Positions 26,661-34,641 of a DNA stretch of 47,125 nt are shown in pieces; positions within the stretch are counted from its first letter, which is position 1, and each line of letters begins with the position of its first letter. Under the pieces are notes generated by a model. It had not been told where the DNA came from. It worked only from the letters and a program-made list of their open reading frames with translations, and ran no database searches. Location: the NCBI GenBank assembly GCA_017428245.1, contig JAFRRF010000012.1, positions 1 through 47,125 of the forward strand. Reading direction: 5' to 3'. Source of the stretch: Bacteroidales bacterium (GTDB lineage Bacteria; Bacteroidota; Bacteroidia; Bacteroidales; UBA932). Both the position numbers and the translations under genes were made by a program.

Positions 26661-28565
26661 TCAAGGGAAGACATTACCGTCTTCGTCGAGGAGGAGGATG
26701 GTGAGAGAGGATGCGGGATAGACGGAGGCGCAGGCGGTGCGGCAACGCTCGAGGATGGCGGAGAGGAAAAGATTGAGGTCGGAGGACGGAAGGCCGTGCC
26801 AGAGCTCGCGGGCGAGCGTGAGACCGTCGATGGCGTCGGCTGTGGCAGGCGTGCAGCCGGCAGAGACGGCGACTTCCTTCAGGAACGCTTTGTTCATCAC
26901 CACGCTTTTGCTATGGGTGTCCAGGTGTCCTTCGGCCAGCTTGACGGCTTTGCCGAGCATAATGCCCATCGTGACCTGCGGAACCCGAAGGTCGGCGGCA
27001 ATCTTCAGGGTCTCGCCGATGAAATTGCCATAATGGACGAACGCCTGGGGCGGCAGGTCGGGAAAGCGGGCCTTGAGGAAGGCCTCGCTTTTGGCGCCGG
27101 AGTTGATGACCAGCATCGGCGTACCGACGGCCACGGCCACTTCGATTTCACGGCGGATGGCATCGACGAAGGCTTCGTTAGAGAAAGGACGGACGATGCC
27201 GGAGGTTCCGATGATGGAGATGCCGTCGACGATGCCCAGTTTCGGGTTGAAGGTCCGGCAGGCCAGTTCCCGGCCGCCGGGCACGGAGATGGTAACGTCG
27301 AGGCCGCCGGCGTAAAGGGCGGAAAGGTTCTGTTCCATCATCCGGCGCGGTACGCGGTTGATGGCCGGGCCACCGATCGGCAGGCCCAAGCCCGGCAGCG
27401 TTACACGGCCGACGCCCTCGCCCTGCAGGAAATGAACCCCCGGCTCATCGCTGAAAGTCACCGTAGCGACAATCTCCTGCCCGTTCGTCACGTCAGGATC
27501 GTCACCCGCATCCTTAATCACAACAGCAGTCGCGGAATCCGAAAGGGCTTGCGTGTGCTGGTCTGGTGGAGCGGAGGGTTCTTTCAGGTCGGGCCTTGGA
27601 CCGACCTGAAAAGGTTCTGACGCGCGCTGGAAAGCAAGCCCCTGAGGATTCCGTAGGGTAACGGGAAGCGAAAGAATTTCTCCATCCGGGAACAATACTT
27701 CAACGTTCTCTCCAACGGGTTGGCCGAGGAGCGAGAGCAGGGCGGCTTTGGCGGCGGCGGTGGCGCAGGCACCGGTCGTGAAACCGCTGCGGAGCGGGAA
27801 GAAGCCGGGTGCCAGCCGCTCGATGGCCTTCCGCAGTCCGTGCTCGCCGGTGACGGTCTCGAAGCCGGCCGGCAACGCCGGTCGACGGACCACATACACC
27901 GGAATCCCGGCCGCCTGCGCGGCCGCGACTTTCTCGTTGAAACCGCCCGATTCCCCGCTTTCCTTCGTCAGGACGGCCTGCGGCTGCAGCCGGGCTATCA
28001 ACGACGCATCGTCCACTTCTTCGTAATACACCAGCCGTTCTACCGGAAAACCTTGCCCGACGGCTTTCTCCAGCGACTCGTTGCGCCGCAGGATGCGGAA
28101 CCAGCAGTCGTGGGCCGACCAGTACGGCCGCAGTTTCCCGATAGTCTGAACCCCGGTCAACGCCAGCAACCGCGTGATGCCGTCGGCCTCCATTTTTCGG
28201 ATGGCATCGGCGTAATCGTCGCACCAGCGGAGCGATGTCCGGTCGGAGCCGGGCTCGCCGCTCCCGTCGGTATAAACCCGCTCCACACGAACGACCGGGA
28301 GGTCGAGCGACTCGGCGACGGAGGCGACGGTACGGTGGAGTTCGGTGGCAAAAGGATGCGCGGCATCGATCAGAAGACGGATGTCGTGATCCCGGCAGAA
28401 CGCGCTCATAGCAGCCTCATCGAGCGCCCCGGTGATATGCGTCCCGTTCTTGCACTCAATCTGCTGCAGATCCCCCCGCGTCGAATACCAATACGGCGAA
28501 CCCGCCCCATCGGCCACCCGCACTGCCAGCCGTCCCTCCGTCGTTCCACCGAGAATCAGGATCAT
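26661..28565 (-). CDS. cbiJD: CbiJ-CbiD fusion: cobalt-precorrin-6A reductase / cobalt-precorrin-5B C1-methyltransferase
   Basis: A 634-residue bifunctional enzyme of the anaerobic corrin ring pathway. Residues 1-250 are CbiJ (GGTTEGR at 6-12, DAAHPFA, ALTGVQTIGKL, LTKESGESGGF). Residues 257-634 are CbiD (RSGFTTGACATAAAKAAL, KDAGDDPDVTNG, GGPAINRVPRRMM, NPKLGIVDGISIIGTSG). A roughly 26-residue insertion (about 314-340) encoded by a palindromic element lies between LSLPVTLRNPQG and ATAVVIKDAGDDPD. The start overlaps the cbiGF stop by 4 bp. It is the last gene of its operon and ends 10 bp from the convergent antitoxin gene with no terminator between. Confidence 0.95.
   Translation of the reverse strand: MILILGGTTEGRLAVRVADGAGSPYWYSTRGDLQQIECKNGTHITGALDEAAMSAFCRDHDIRLLIDAAHPFATELHRTVASVAESLDLPVVRVERVYTDGSGEPGSDRTSLRWCDDYADAIRKMEADGITRLLALTGVQTIGKLRPYWSAHDCWFRILRRNESLEKAVGQGFPVERLVYYEEVDDASLIARLQPQAVLTKESGESGGFNEKVAAAQAAGIPVYVVRRPALPAGFETVTGEHGLRKAIERLAPGFFPLRSGFTTGACATAAAKAALLSLLGQPVGENVEVLFPDGEILSLPVTLRNPQGLAFQRASEPFQVGPRPDLKEPSAPPDQHTQALSDSATAVVIKDAGDDPDVTNGQEIVATVTFSDEPGVHFLQGEGVGRVTLPGLGLPIGGPAINRVPRRMMEQNLSALYAGGLDVTISVPGGRELACRTFNPKLGIVDGISIIGTSGIVRPFSNEAFVDAIRREIEVAVAVGTPMLVINSGAKSEAFLKARFPDLPPQAFVHYGNFIGETLKIAADLRVPQVTMGIMLGKAVKLAEGHLDTHSKSVVMNKAFLKEVAVSAGCTPATADAIDGLTLARELWHGLPSSDLNLFLSAILERCRTACASVYPASSLTILLLDEDGNVFP
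27552..27627 (-). repeat. Palindromic protein-coding element, copy 1 (in cbiJD)
   Basis: A 76-bp segment of the cbiJD coding strand, bounded by GCGCGCG and GCACACG, matches the 77-bp segment at 38451-38527 in about 63 of 77 aligned positions by eye. Its core is an 11-bp perfect stem (27582-27592 with 27601-27611) around an 8-nt loop. Translated in frame it adds residues 314-339, including DLKEPSAPPDQHT, to the CbiD part. Confidence 0.8.
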
Positions 28566-30385
28566 TTTCTAAATAAATGCTTAAACTCGTGGGCATAGAG
28601 CCGCGAAAGGCCTTCTCGGTTGCCGATGGCATCGCCGACGACCAGGAGGGTGGTCAGCGTCAGATTGTTTTCGCGGACGATCTTCGCCAGATCTTTCAAT
28701 TGGCCACGATAGATTCTTTCTTCCTTCCAGGTGAGCTTGTAGCAGGCAGCCACAGGTGTCTCGGGCGGATAAGCCTGCAGGAGCTCGGCCTGCACTTCTT
28801 CCACAATGGCGGCGCTCAGATAAATGCACATCGTGCTCTGCGACTGCGCCAGCTTGTGCAACTGCTCCCGCTCGGGCATCGGCGTGCGGCCTTCGCCACG
28901 GGTGAGAATAATGGTCTGAACCTTCTCGGGAATGGTGAACTGCGAGCGGAGCGCAGCGGCAGCGGCCTGGAAGGCCGAAATGCCGGGCGTGATGTGATAG
29001 CGCATGCCGTACCGGTCGAAGAACGCCATCTGCTCCTGAATCGCCCCGTAAATGCACGGATCACCGGTATGGAGCCGTACGACCAGCAGGCCGCGGTCGT
29101 AGTACTCCTTCATCAGGGCGAACTGCTCTTCCAGATCCATCGAAGCGGAACTGCGGACGGTGCAGCCGGGCTTTGCATAGTGCGTGAGTTCCACCGGAAC
29201 AAGACTGCCGGCGTACAGGATCAGGTCGGCCTGCTCGAGGAAACGCTTGCCGCGTACCGAAACCAGTTCCGGGTCGCCGGGACCGGCGCCGACGATTTCA
29301 ATGTGGCCGGCGCGGACCGAAGCGGCATCCAACGCCAGCGCAAAAGTGAAGTCGCCGCCTTCGGTGAGCCGGCCTTTCTGCTTTTCGATGAGCAGCGGGC
29401 CGCCGTGCGCGCTTTCCAGCGCGGCAGCCTCAGCCACGCCGGCGCTGCCGGTGGCGGCCAGGGCTTTCTCCGAAGGGTTCGGCACGTCGATGGCGGCCAG
29501 GGTCTCAGCCGGATAGATTTCCGGGCGGGACCAGGGCCAGCAGGCAAGCAGCGCCTGCAGCAGGGGCTCGTCTTTCTTCAGTTCGATGGTTCCCACGGTC
29601 GCGACGGACTCCGCGACGAATCCGGTTTCAAGCAACTTCGCCGCAATGGCTTCGGGAATTCCGGCCGGATCGCACTGCTTCCGGCAGCCGAAACCCAGAT
29701 GGAGCACCGGCGGGCGGAACGCCAGCACCGGCAGACCTTCCGGTATATCCGGCAATGTACGCGGCGTGACGGCAATCAGCAGGCCGAAGCGGGTCAGATC
29801 GAGATCTTCGCGGCGATAGAAGACCCGCACGTGTTCGGGTTTGGTCTGCTCGAGGGCAGCCGTGCCCTTGTCGCGGATTTCCAGCAGCAGGGCCGTAGGC
29901 TGTTTCTGCACGAAGGCGAAGACGGCGCGGTTCATCTGGGCCGGCGTCGCTTTCACTTGCCAGCCGTAGGTCCGGTCGAGGGTATCGAGAGCCCAGAGAC
30001 CCTCGTTATCGCTCTGGGTGGTGACGACGGCTTCGGCGCCGAGGAGCGCAGCGAGGCGGCGTGCCAGGTCGTTGGCACCGCCGACGTGGCCGGAGACGAC
30101 GGGAATGACGAATCTGCCGGTACTGTCAATACAGACGACCGCCGGGTCTCGATATTTATTCTTCAGCGCCGGGGCAATGCTGCGGGCGCAGATGCCTAGT
30201 GCCCCGATGAAGATTACGGCGTCAAAGTCCTGCCAATGATCCTTCAAAAAAGGAGCGTAGGGACCAATCGCCGTACATCCTGGCACTTCGTTTTTCGTAT
30301 ATATGACGCTTTGCAGCTCCGCAGCTACGCGTTTAGCTAATGATATCGATGATTCAGAGACAAGGATGATGGCGGTATGGGTCAT
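28562..30385 (-). CDS. cbiGF: CbiG-CbiF fusion: cobalt-precorrin-5A hydrolase / cobalt-precorrin-4 C11-methyltransferase
   Basis: A 607-residue bifunctional enzyme. The N-terminal half is CbiG (FIGALGICARSIAPALKNK, VSGHVGGANDLAR, then a C-terminal CbiG domain with LHLGFGCRKQCDP), which opens the delta-lactone. From about residue 362 comes the SAM-dependent methyltransferase CbiF (IEIVGAGPGDPELVSVRGKR, LHTGDPCIYGAIQEQM, ITPGISAFQAAAAAL, ILTRGEGRTPMP). A linker of about 20 residues joins them. Overlaps of 4 bp with both cbiET and cbiJD show tight coupling. Confidence 0.95.
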   Translation of the reverse strand: MTHTAIILVSESSISLAKRVAAELQSVIYTKNEVPGCTAIGPYAPFLKDHWQDFDAVIFIGALGICARSIAPALKNKYRDPAVVCIDSTGRFVIPVVSGHVGGANDLARRLAALLGAEAVVTTQSDNEGLWALDTLDRTYGWQVKATPAQMNRAVFAFVQKQPTALLLEIRDKGTAALEQTKPEHVRVFYRREDLDLTRFGLLIAVTPRTLPDIPEGLPVLAFRPPVLHLGFGCRKQCDPAGIPEAIAAKLLETGFVAESVATVGTIELKKDEPLLQALLACWPWSRPEIYPAETLAAIDVPNPSEKALAATGSAGVAEAAALESAHGGPLLIEKQKGRLTEGGDFTFALALDAASVRAGHIEIVGAGPGDPELVSVRGKRFLEQADLILYAGSLVPVELTHYAKPGCTVRSSASMDLEEQFALMKEYYDRGLLVVRLHTGDPCIYGAIQEQMAFFDRYGMRYHITPGISAFQAAAAALRSQFTIPEKVQTIILTRGEGRTPMPEREQLHKLAQSQSTMCIYLSAAIVEEVQAELLQAYPPETPVAACYKLTWKEERIYRGQLKDLAKIVRENNLTLTTLLVVGDAIGNREGLSRLYAHEFKHLFRK

Positions 30386-31572
30386 TCGGCACGGAGGATG
30401 GTGATGGGGTTGAACTGGTTGACAGCGACGCGCATTTCGCCGGTGAGACGGCGGCCGACGGCGGCGACGCTTTCGCGGAAGAGCTGCTGGCTTTCGTCGC
30501 TGACGGCATTGAAGACGATGACGCCGCCGGGGAGCAGGACGCTGTCGATGCGACGGAGCATTTCGGGCAGCCGGCCGCCGTGGCCGCCGATGAAGACGGC
30601 GTCGGGGGCGGGCAGGCCGCTGAGATCGGCTTCCAGGAAGTCGCCGATGATGGCTTGGATGCCCGGCGCCCCGAATTTGCGGGCGTTCTTCTCCATCAGT
30701 TCGCGGCCTGCTTCGCGGATTTCGAACGAAGTGACTTTCAGTTGCGGGAACTGAAGCCGGGCTTCGATGGAAACCGAACCGGTACAGAAACCGACGTCCC
30801 AGAAAGACGTACGCTGCGCCAGATCGAGCCGGCTGAGGGTCAGCAGCCGGATGGGCATCTTGGTGATCATGTTCACCCGGCCGTCGAGCAGGGCGAAATC
30901 CTGTTCCGGCAAGCCGAAGGGATGCGGCCGCAGGGCGGTCCGCTCAAGGATCAGGCAGTTCGGAAAAGCGCAGTCGGCAGCGGCGGCTTCGTCGAGCGAG
31001 GCGAAAGTGCGCACCCGCTCGGACGCCTGGTTGCCCAGACACTCCCCGACCGTCATCCGATAGTTGTCGTAGCCGTAGTCGAGCAGACGGCGGGCAATCA
31101 TCGCCGGTGTCTTGTGCCGGTCGGTCAGCGCGCCGATGAGCCGTTCGCCCCGGATGACGGCTTCGTCGAAGCCGTCCCAGGACCGCCCGGTCAGCGACAC
31201 CGTCCGCATATCGGCATACGGCAACTGCATCCGATGGGCCAGCAGCTGCAGGGAATTGAACGACGGGAAAACCGTGATCTCCACTTCAGGGAGTTCCCGG
31301 CGGAGTGTGTTGGCGAATCCGAAGAAGAGCGGGTCACCCGAGGCGAAAACAACTATTTCGGGACAGCCGGCGTATTGTCGGAACACCGCTTCGAGCGGAA
31401 CCGTGATGTCGATCCAGCATGAACCTTCCGGCAGAAGGGGCGCCACAATCTCATGATGGCGCTTTCCGCCCGAAAAAACACGGCCCCTTGAGATGACATC
31501 GCAGACCTGGGGCGGGAACCATACCTCCCGCTCGTCGGTCATTCCAATGACATAGAAATGCTGCCTAGACAT
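30382..31572 (-). CDS. cbiET: CbiE-CbiT fusion: cobalt-precorrin-7 C5-methyltransferase / C15-methyltransferase (decarboxylating)
   Basis: A 396-residue enzyme equivalent to CobL. The N-terminal CbiE domain has FSGGKRHHE, FASGDPLFFGFANTL and FPSFNSLQLLAHR; the C-terminal CbiT domain (from about 235) has the methyltransferase motif WDVGFCTGSVSIEAR and a DAVFIGGHGGRLPE segment. CbiT removes the C12 acetate carboxyl while methylating C15. It overlaps the upstream cbiHC gene by 8 bp and the downstream cbiGF gene by 4 bp. Confidence 0.95.
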   Translation of the reverse strand: MSRQHFYVIGMTDEREVWFPPQVCDVISRGRVFSGGKRHHEIVAPLLPEGSCWIDITVPLEAVFRQYAGCPEIVVFASGDPLFFGFANTLRRELPEVEITVFPSFNSLQLLAHRMQLPYADMRTVSLTGRSWDGFDEAVIRGERLIGALTDRHKTPAMIARRLLDYGYDNYRMTVGECLGNQASERVRTFASLDEAAAADCAFPNCLILERTALRPHPFGLPEQDFALLDGRVNMITKMPIRLLTLSRLDLAQRTSFWDVGFCTGSVSIEARLQFPQLKVTSFEIREAGRELMEKNARKFGAPGIQAIIGDFLEADLSGLPAPDAVFIGGHGGRLPEMLRRIDSVLLPGGVIVFNAVSDESQQLFRESVAAVGRRLTGEMRVAVNQFNPITILRAE

Positions 31573-32974
31573 CGCGTCCCGGTTTTAAATCCTCGGCGTC
31601 ATTGAAACAGAGAATCGCGTTGACCAGTGTGGCAGCGAGATTACTGCCTCCTTTCCTTCCCTCAACAATCAATTTAGGTATATTACGGAACGGCTTGACC
31701 ATATGCTTGCTTTCGCGCACGTGAACGAACCCGACCGGCGCGGCGACGATACCGGCCGGATGGGTCTTCCCGAGACGGATCTGCTGGCAGAGTTCCATCA
31801 GCGCGGTCGGCGCGTTGCCGAACACGAACAGCGCGTCGGGATGCTCGGCCACGGCCAGGCGGATGCCGGCCTGGGTGCGGGTGATTCCCTTTTCGGCAGC
31901 CATTTCTGCCGTACGCGGATCGGAGAGATAGCATTTCACTTCCACGCCGAGCCGCTGCAGCGCGCCTTTGCGGATGCCGGACGCAGCCATCGTGACGTCG
32001 GTCACGATGGTCCGGATGCGGCCTTCCGCAAAGCCCGCGTAGAGCGTTTCCACGGCCCCGTCGTCGACCTGGAGAATATTCTCCATGTCGAAGTCGGCCG
32101 TGGTGTGGATGGCGTGGAGCAGCGCCCATTTCTTTCCGAGCGGAATCTCGGGGTTGCGCAGTTCTTTTTCGATTGTGCGGAAGCTCTCGATCATGATCTC
32201 CTGGCCGATGCCCTTGGCTTCATCGCCCCGGTTTTCGCGGTAATAACCGCGGGGGGTGATGAACTTGCCTTCGAAGCAATAGGACTGGGAGTTGCCGATC
32301 AGGACTACGGTAAACATATCAACCTGTTCCGGATCGAATTCGCCCAGGGTCGTGACCGTCACTTGCTGGTCGTCGCGGCCGGCCTGGCGGACGAAGCCCA
32401 CCGGTGTGGCGGGATCGCGGTGCTGCAGGAAGATTTCCTGCAGGCGGTACAGCTGCCAGTAGCGGCCGTGGCTCTTGGGATTATAGACCGCTGTGACGAA
32501 ATCGGCGACGGCGGCAGCGCGGATGCGGCGCTCGATCGTCTCCCAGGGCGTCATCAGGTCGGAGAGCGAAATGATGCAGAGATCGTGGCCGATCGGTGCT
32601 CCGAGCAGCGAAGCGGCTTTCTGGAAGGCGCTTATGCCGGGCAGCACTTCGATCTCGACCTGGCTGCCGCGTTCGCGTTTCATCTCCCATATGAGCGGCG
32701 CCATGCCATAGATGCCGGCGTCGCCGGAACTGACGACGCAGACAACTTTTCCCAACTCGGCCTGCGCGAAAGCCTCTTCGGCCCTTTCGCGTTCTTTCTT
32801 CATACCCGTATCGACGCAAACCGTATGGGGCGTCAGATACGGTTTCACGAATTGGAAATAATACTGATAACCGATGATGACATCGGAGCGCCGGATCGCT
32901 TCGATTACGGCGGGCGTCACATCACCTTCGCTTCCCGGGCCGAGCCCGGCCACAAAGATCTTCGGATCGCTCAT
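31565..32974 (-). CDS. cbiHC: CbiH-CbiC fusion: cobalt-factor III C17-methyltransferase / cobalt-precorrin-8 methylmutase
   Basis: A 469-residue bifunctional enzyme. The N-terminal part is CbiH (VAGLGPGSEGDVTPAV, VSSGDAGIYGMAPLIWE, LPGISAFQKAASLLGAP, VTAVYNPKSHGR), which methylates C17 and contracts the ring. From about residue 260 comes CbiC (HTTADFDMENILQ, TDVTMAASGIRKGAL, GNAPTALMELC, APVGFVHVRESK), which moves the C11 methyl to C12. It starts 3 bp after the M28 peptidase gene, so it seems to depend on that gene's promoter. Confidence 0.95.
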   Translation of the reverse strand: MSDPKIFVAGLGPGSEGDVTPAVIEAIRRSDVIIGYQYYFQFVKPYLTPHTVCVDTGMKKERERAEEAFAQAELGKVVCVVSSGDAGIYGMAPLIWEMKRERGSQVEIEVLPGISAFQKAASLLGAPIGHDLCIISLSDLMTPWETIERRIRAAAVADFVTAVYNPKSHGRYWQLYRLQEIFLQHRDPATPVGFVRQAGRDDQQVTVTTLGEFDPEQVDMFTVVLIGNSQSYCFEGKFITPRGYYRENRGDEAKGIGQEIMIESFRTIEKELRNPEIPLGKKWALLHAIHTTADFDMENILQVDDGAVETLYAGFAEGRIRTIVTDVTMAASGIRKGALQRLGVEVKCYLSDPRTAEMAAEKGITRTQAGIRLAVAEHPDALFVFGNAPTALMELCQQIRLGKTHPAGIVAAPVGFVHVRESKHMVKPFRNIPKLIVEGRKGGSNLAATLVNAILCFNDAEDLKPGRDV

Positions 32975-32977
32975 CGC

Positions 32978-34522
32978 TTAGAACGGCCGGGGCTGCTGGT
33001 TCAGGTTGACGGGATACACCGGGATACGGCCGGGATCGTTGGCGGCGCAGGCGGCCAGCCAGGCCACGATGGTGGCGTCAACCCGAAGGTCACTGAGCGA
33101 AAGACGCTCATAGGTATCCATGATGGTGTGGTAGGTCCGGAAGTATTCGAGTTCATCCTGGATGAACTGATAGGCCGGGAGGCCGAAGCGGGTGAAGGTC
33201 TGGTGATCGGTGCCGCCGGTGGTCCGGGGCGACAGATACTGGAATCCGATCGATTCGATGTATTTCATCCAGGCCTCGAAGAAGGGGAACGCAGCGTCGT
33301 TCCGCTCCAGGTAAATGCCGCGGAAACGGCCCGAACCGTTGTCCATATTGAGATAAAGGGCGAACTTGTCGAAGCCGGGCAGCTTTTTCTGGTCTTTGAA
33401 AAGATACTGCTCCAGATAGCCCCGCGAGCCGTAAAGACCCTGCTCCTCGCCGCCCCACAGCGCCAGGCGGATGGTGCGCTTGGGCTTGAAGCCCAGTTCC
33501 TGGAGGATGCGCATCGCTTCGATCATCACGATGCAGCCGGAGGCGTTGTCGGCAGCGCCGGTGCCGCCGTGCCAGGAGTCGAAGTGACCGCCGAGGAGGA
33601 TGATCTCATCCTTCAGTTTGGGATCGGTGCCGGGAATCTCCGCATAGATATTGTGGACCTCGCGGTCGTCGGTAAAGCGGTTGATCAGTTCGAGTTCCAT
33701 CTCGACCTTATGGCCTTTTTCGATCAGGCGGACCATGCGGCCATGGTCTTCGAGGGGCATCGTAATCTCAGGAACAGGCTCAGGATCGCCCGCCTTGTAG
33801 TTGACGCCCGTCCCGCTCGGCACATTAAAGGAACCGCTGCCGGAAACGATGCAGAGCGGCTTCTCGCTGGCGCAGAATTCATTGGTCAGCCGACGGAGCT
33901 CCATCATCGCACGGTAGTCGAAATTCATCCGGCCACCGTAGCGGTTGCGCGGCGTGGCGCGGTTGTCGGTTTTCAGGGCTTCCAGTTCCTCCTCCTGATA
34001 GCGCGAGGCAAGGGGTTCGAAATTGATGTCGACCGTCTGGGTGGAAGGCATCAGCAGGATCTTGCCGGCAATCTTGCCGCGGTATTTCTCCAAATCTTCC
34101 TTGGACTGTACGTTGAATACAACGCATTCACCCTTGACCAGACCATCGGTGCTCCCCGACCAGGCCTTGGGATTGACGGTGAAAGCGCAGTAGTACGGCG
34201 CGGTCATGGCCGCATAGGTTTTGACCACATCCCAGCCGCCGCGGGGAAATTCCATCGCGAAGGCGGAACGGGGATTGGAGAAACCGTACTCCTTGAGTTT
34301 TTCAACGACGAGACTGTCGGCGCGGCGTTTCTGGCAGGATGCCGTGAGACGCGAGCCGAGATAGTCGGTCATATACTGCGAAAGCTCTTCGATTTTGGAA
34401 TTACTCAGGCCTTCGGCCTTGATACGGCTGGCCCATTCCGCCGATTCCGACACCTGGGCCAGTGCCGTACCGCCACAAAGACAGGCGGTCAGCAACAATA
34501 AAGTGACAATGATACGTTTCAT
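32978..34522 (-). CDS. Exported M28 family metallopeptidase
   Basis: A 514-residue aminopeptidase-like protein with an N-terminal signal; LTAC at 11-14 could be a lipobox, otherwise cleavage after ALA near 22 is likely. A PA-like insert lies in the first half. Zinc ligands of M28 are visible in GGHFDSWHGGTGAADNASG, WGGEEQGLYGS and GGTDHQTFTRFG. The likely substrate is oligopeptides in the periplasm. It is the first gene of the minus-strand cobalamin operon, 3 bp before cbiHC, which is unexpected for a peptidase. Confidence 0.9.
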   Translation of the reverse strand: MKRIIVTLLLLTACLCGGTALAQVSESAEWASRIKAEGLSNSKIEELSQYMTDYLGSRLTASCQKRRADSLVVEKLKEYGFSNPRSAFAMEFPRGGWDVVKTYAAMTAPYYCAFTVNPKAWSGSTDGLVKGECVVFNVQSKEDLEKYRGKIAGKILLMPSTQTVDINFEPLASRYQEEELEALKTDNRATPRNRYGGRMNFDYRAMMELRRLTNEFCASEKPLCIVSGSGSFNVPSGTGVNYKAGDPEPVPEITMPLEDHGRMVRLIEKGHKVEMELELINRFTDDREVHNIYAEIPGTDPKLKDEIILLGGHFDSWHGGTGAADNASGCIVMIEAMRILQELGFKPKRTIRLALWGGEEQGLYGSRGYLEQYLFKDQKKLPGFDKFALYLNMDNGSGRFRGIYLERNDAAFPFFEAWMKYIESIGFQYLSPRTTGGTDHQTFTRFGLPAYQFIQDELEYFRTYHTIMDTYERLSLSDLRVDATIVAWLAACAANDPGRIPVYPVNLNQQPRPF

Positions 34523-34551
34523 ATACTGAATGATTACTGTCTCCGAATGGT

Positions 34552-34559
34552 CAAAGATA
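34552..34559 (-). promoter_or_regulatory. -7 box of the M28-cbiHC-cbiET-cbiGF-cbiJD operon
   Basis: The minus strand reads TATCTTTG, a perfect -7 box about 30 bp before the M28 ATG. The leader is too short to hold a cobalamin riboswitch. It is divergent from the -7 box at 34594-34601. Confidence 0.6.
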
Positions 34560-34593
34560 CGTAATTTTCGCTAAGAAGACCGCCGTTTTTTCG

Positions 34594-34601
34594 TATCTTT
34601 G
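34594..34601 (+). promoter_or_regulatory. -7 box of the nucleoside hydrolase-cobQ-cbiB operon
   Basis: TATCTTTG lies 40 bp before the ATG at 34642. An in-frame ATG at 34606 falls at the expected transcription start and is therefore unlikely to be used. No riboswitch fits in the leader. Confidence 0.6.
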
Positions 34602-34641
34602 AAAATTGAATCGATTAGAACAAACCATAAACCGAACCTCT

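Noticed and set aside
27552-27627. The cbiJD insertion as a sequencing artefact or frameshift scar
   Set aside because: The reading frame is intact through the insertion and the same DNA block recurs in cobD with compensatory stem changes.
31703-34501. A 932-codon plus-strand frame across cbiHC and the M28 peptidase
   Set aside because: It is the mirror of two well-identified minus-strand genes and has no recognisable domain.
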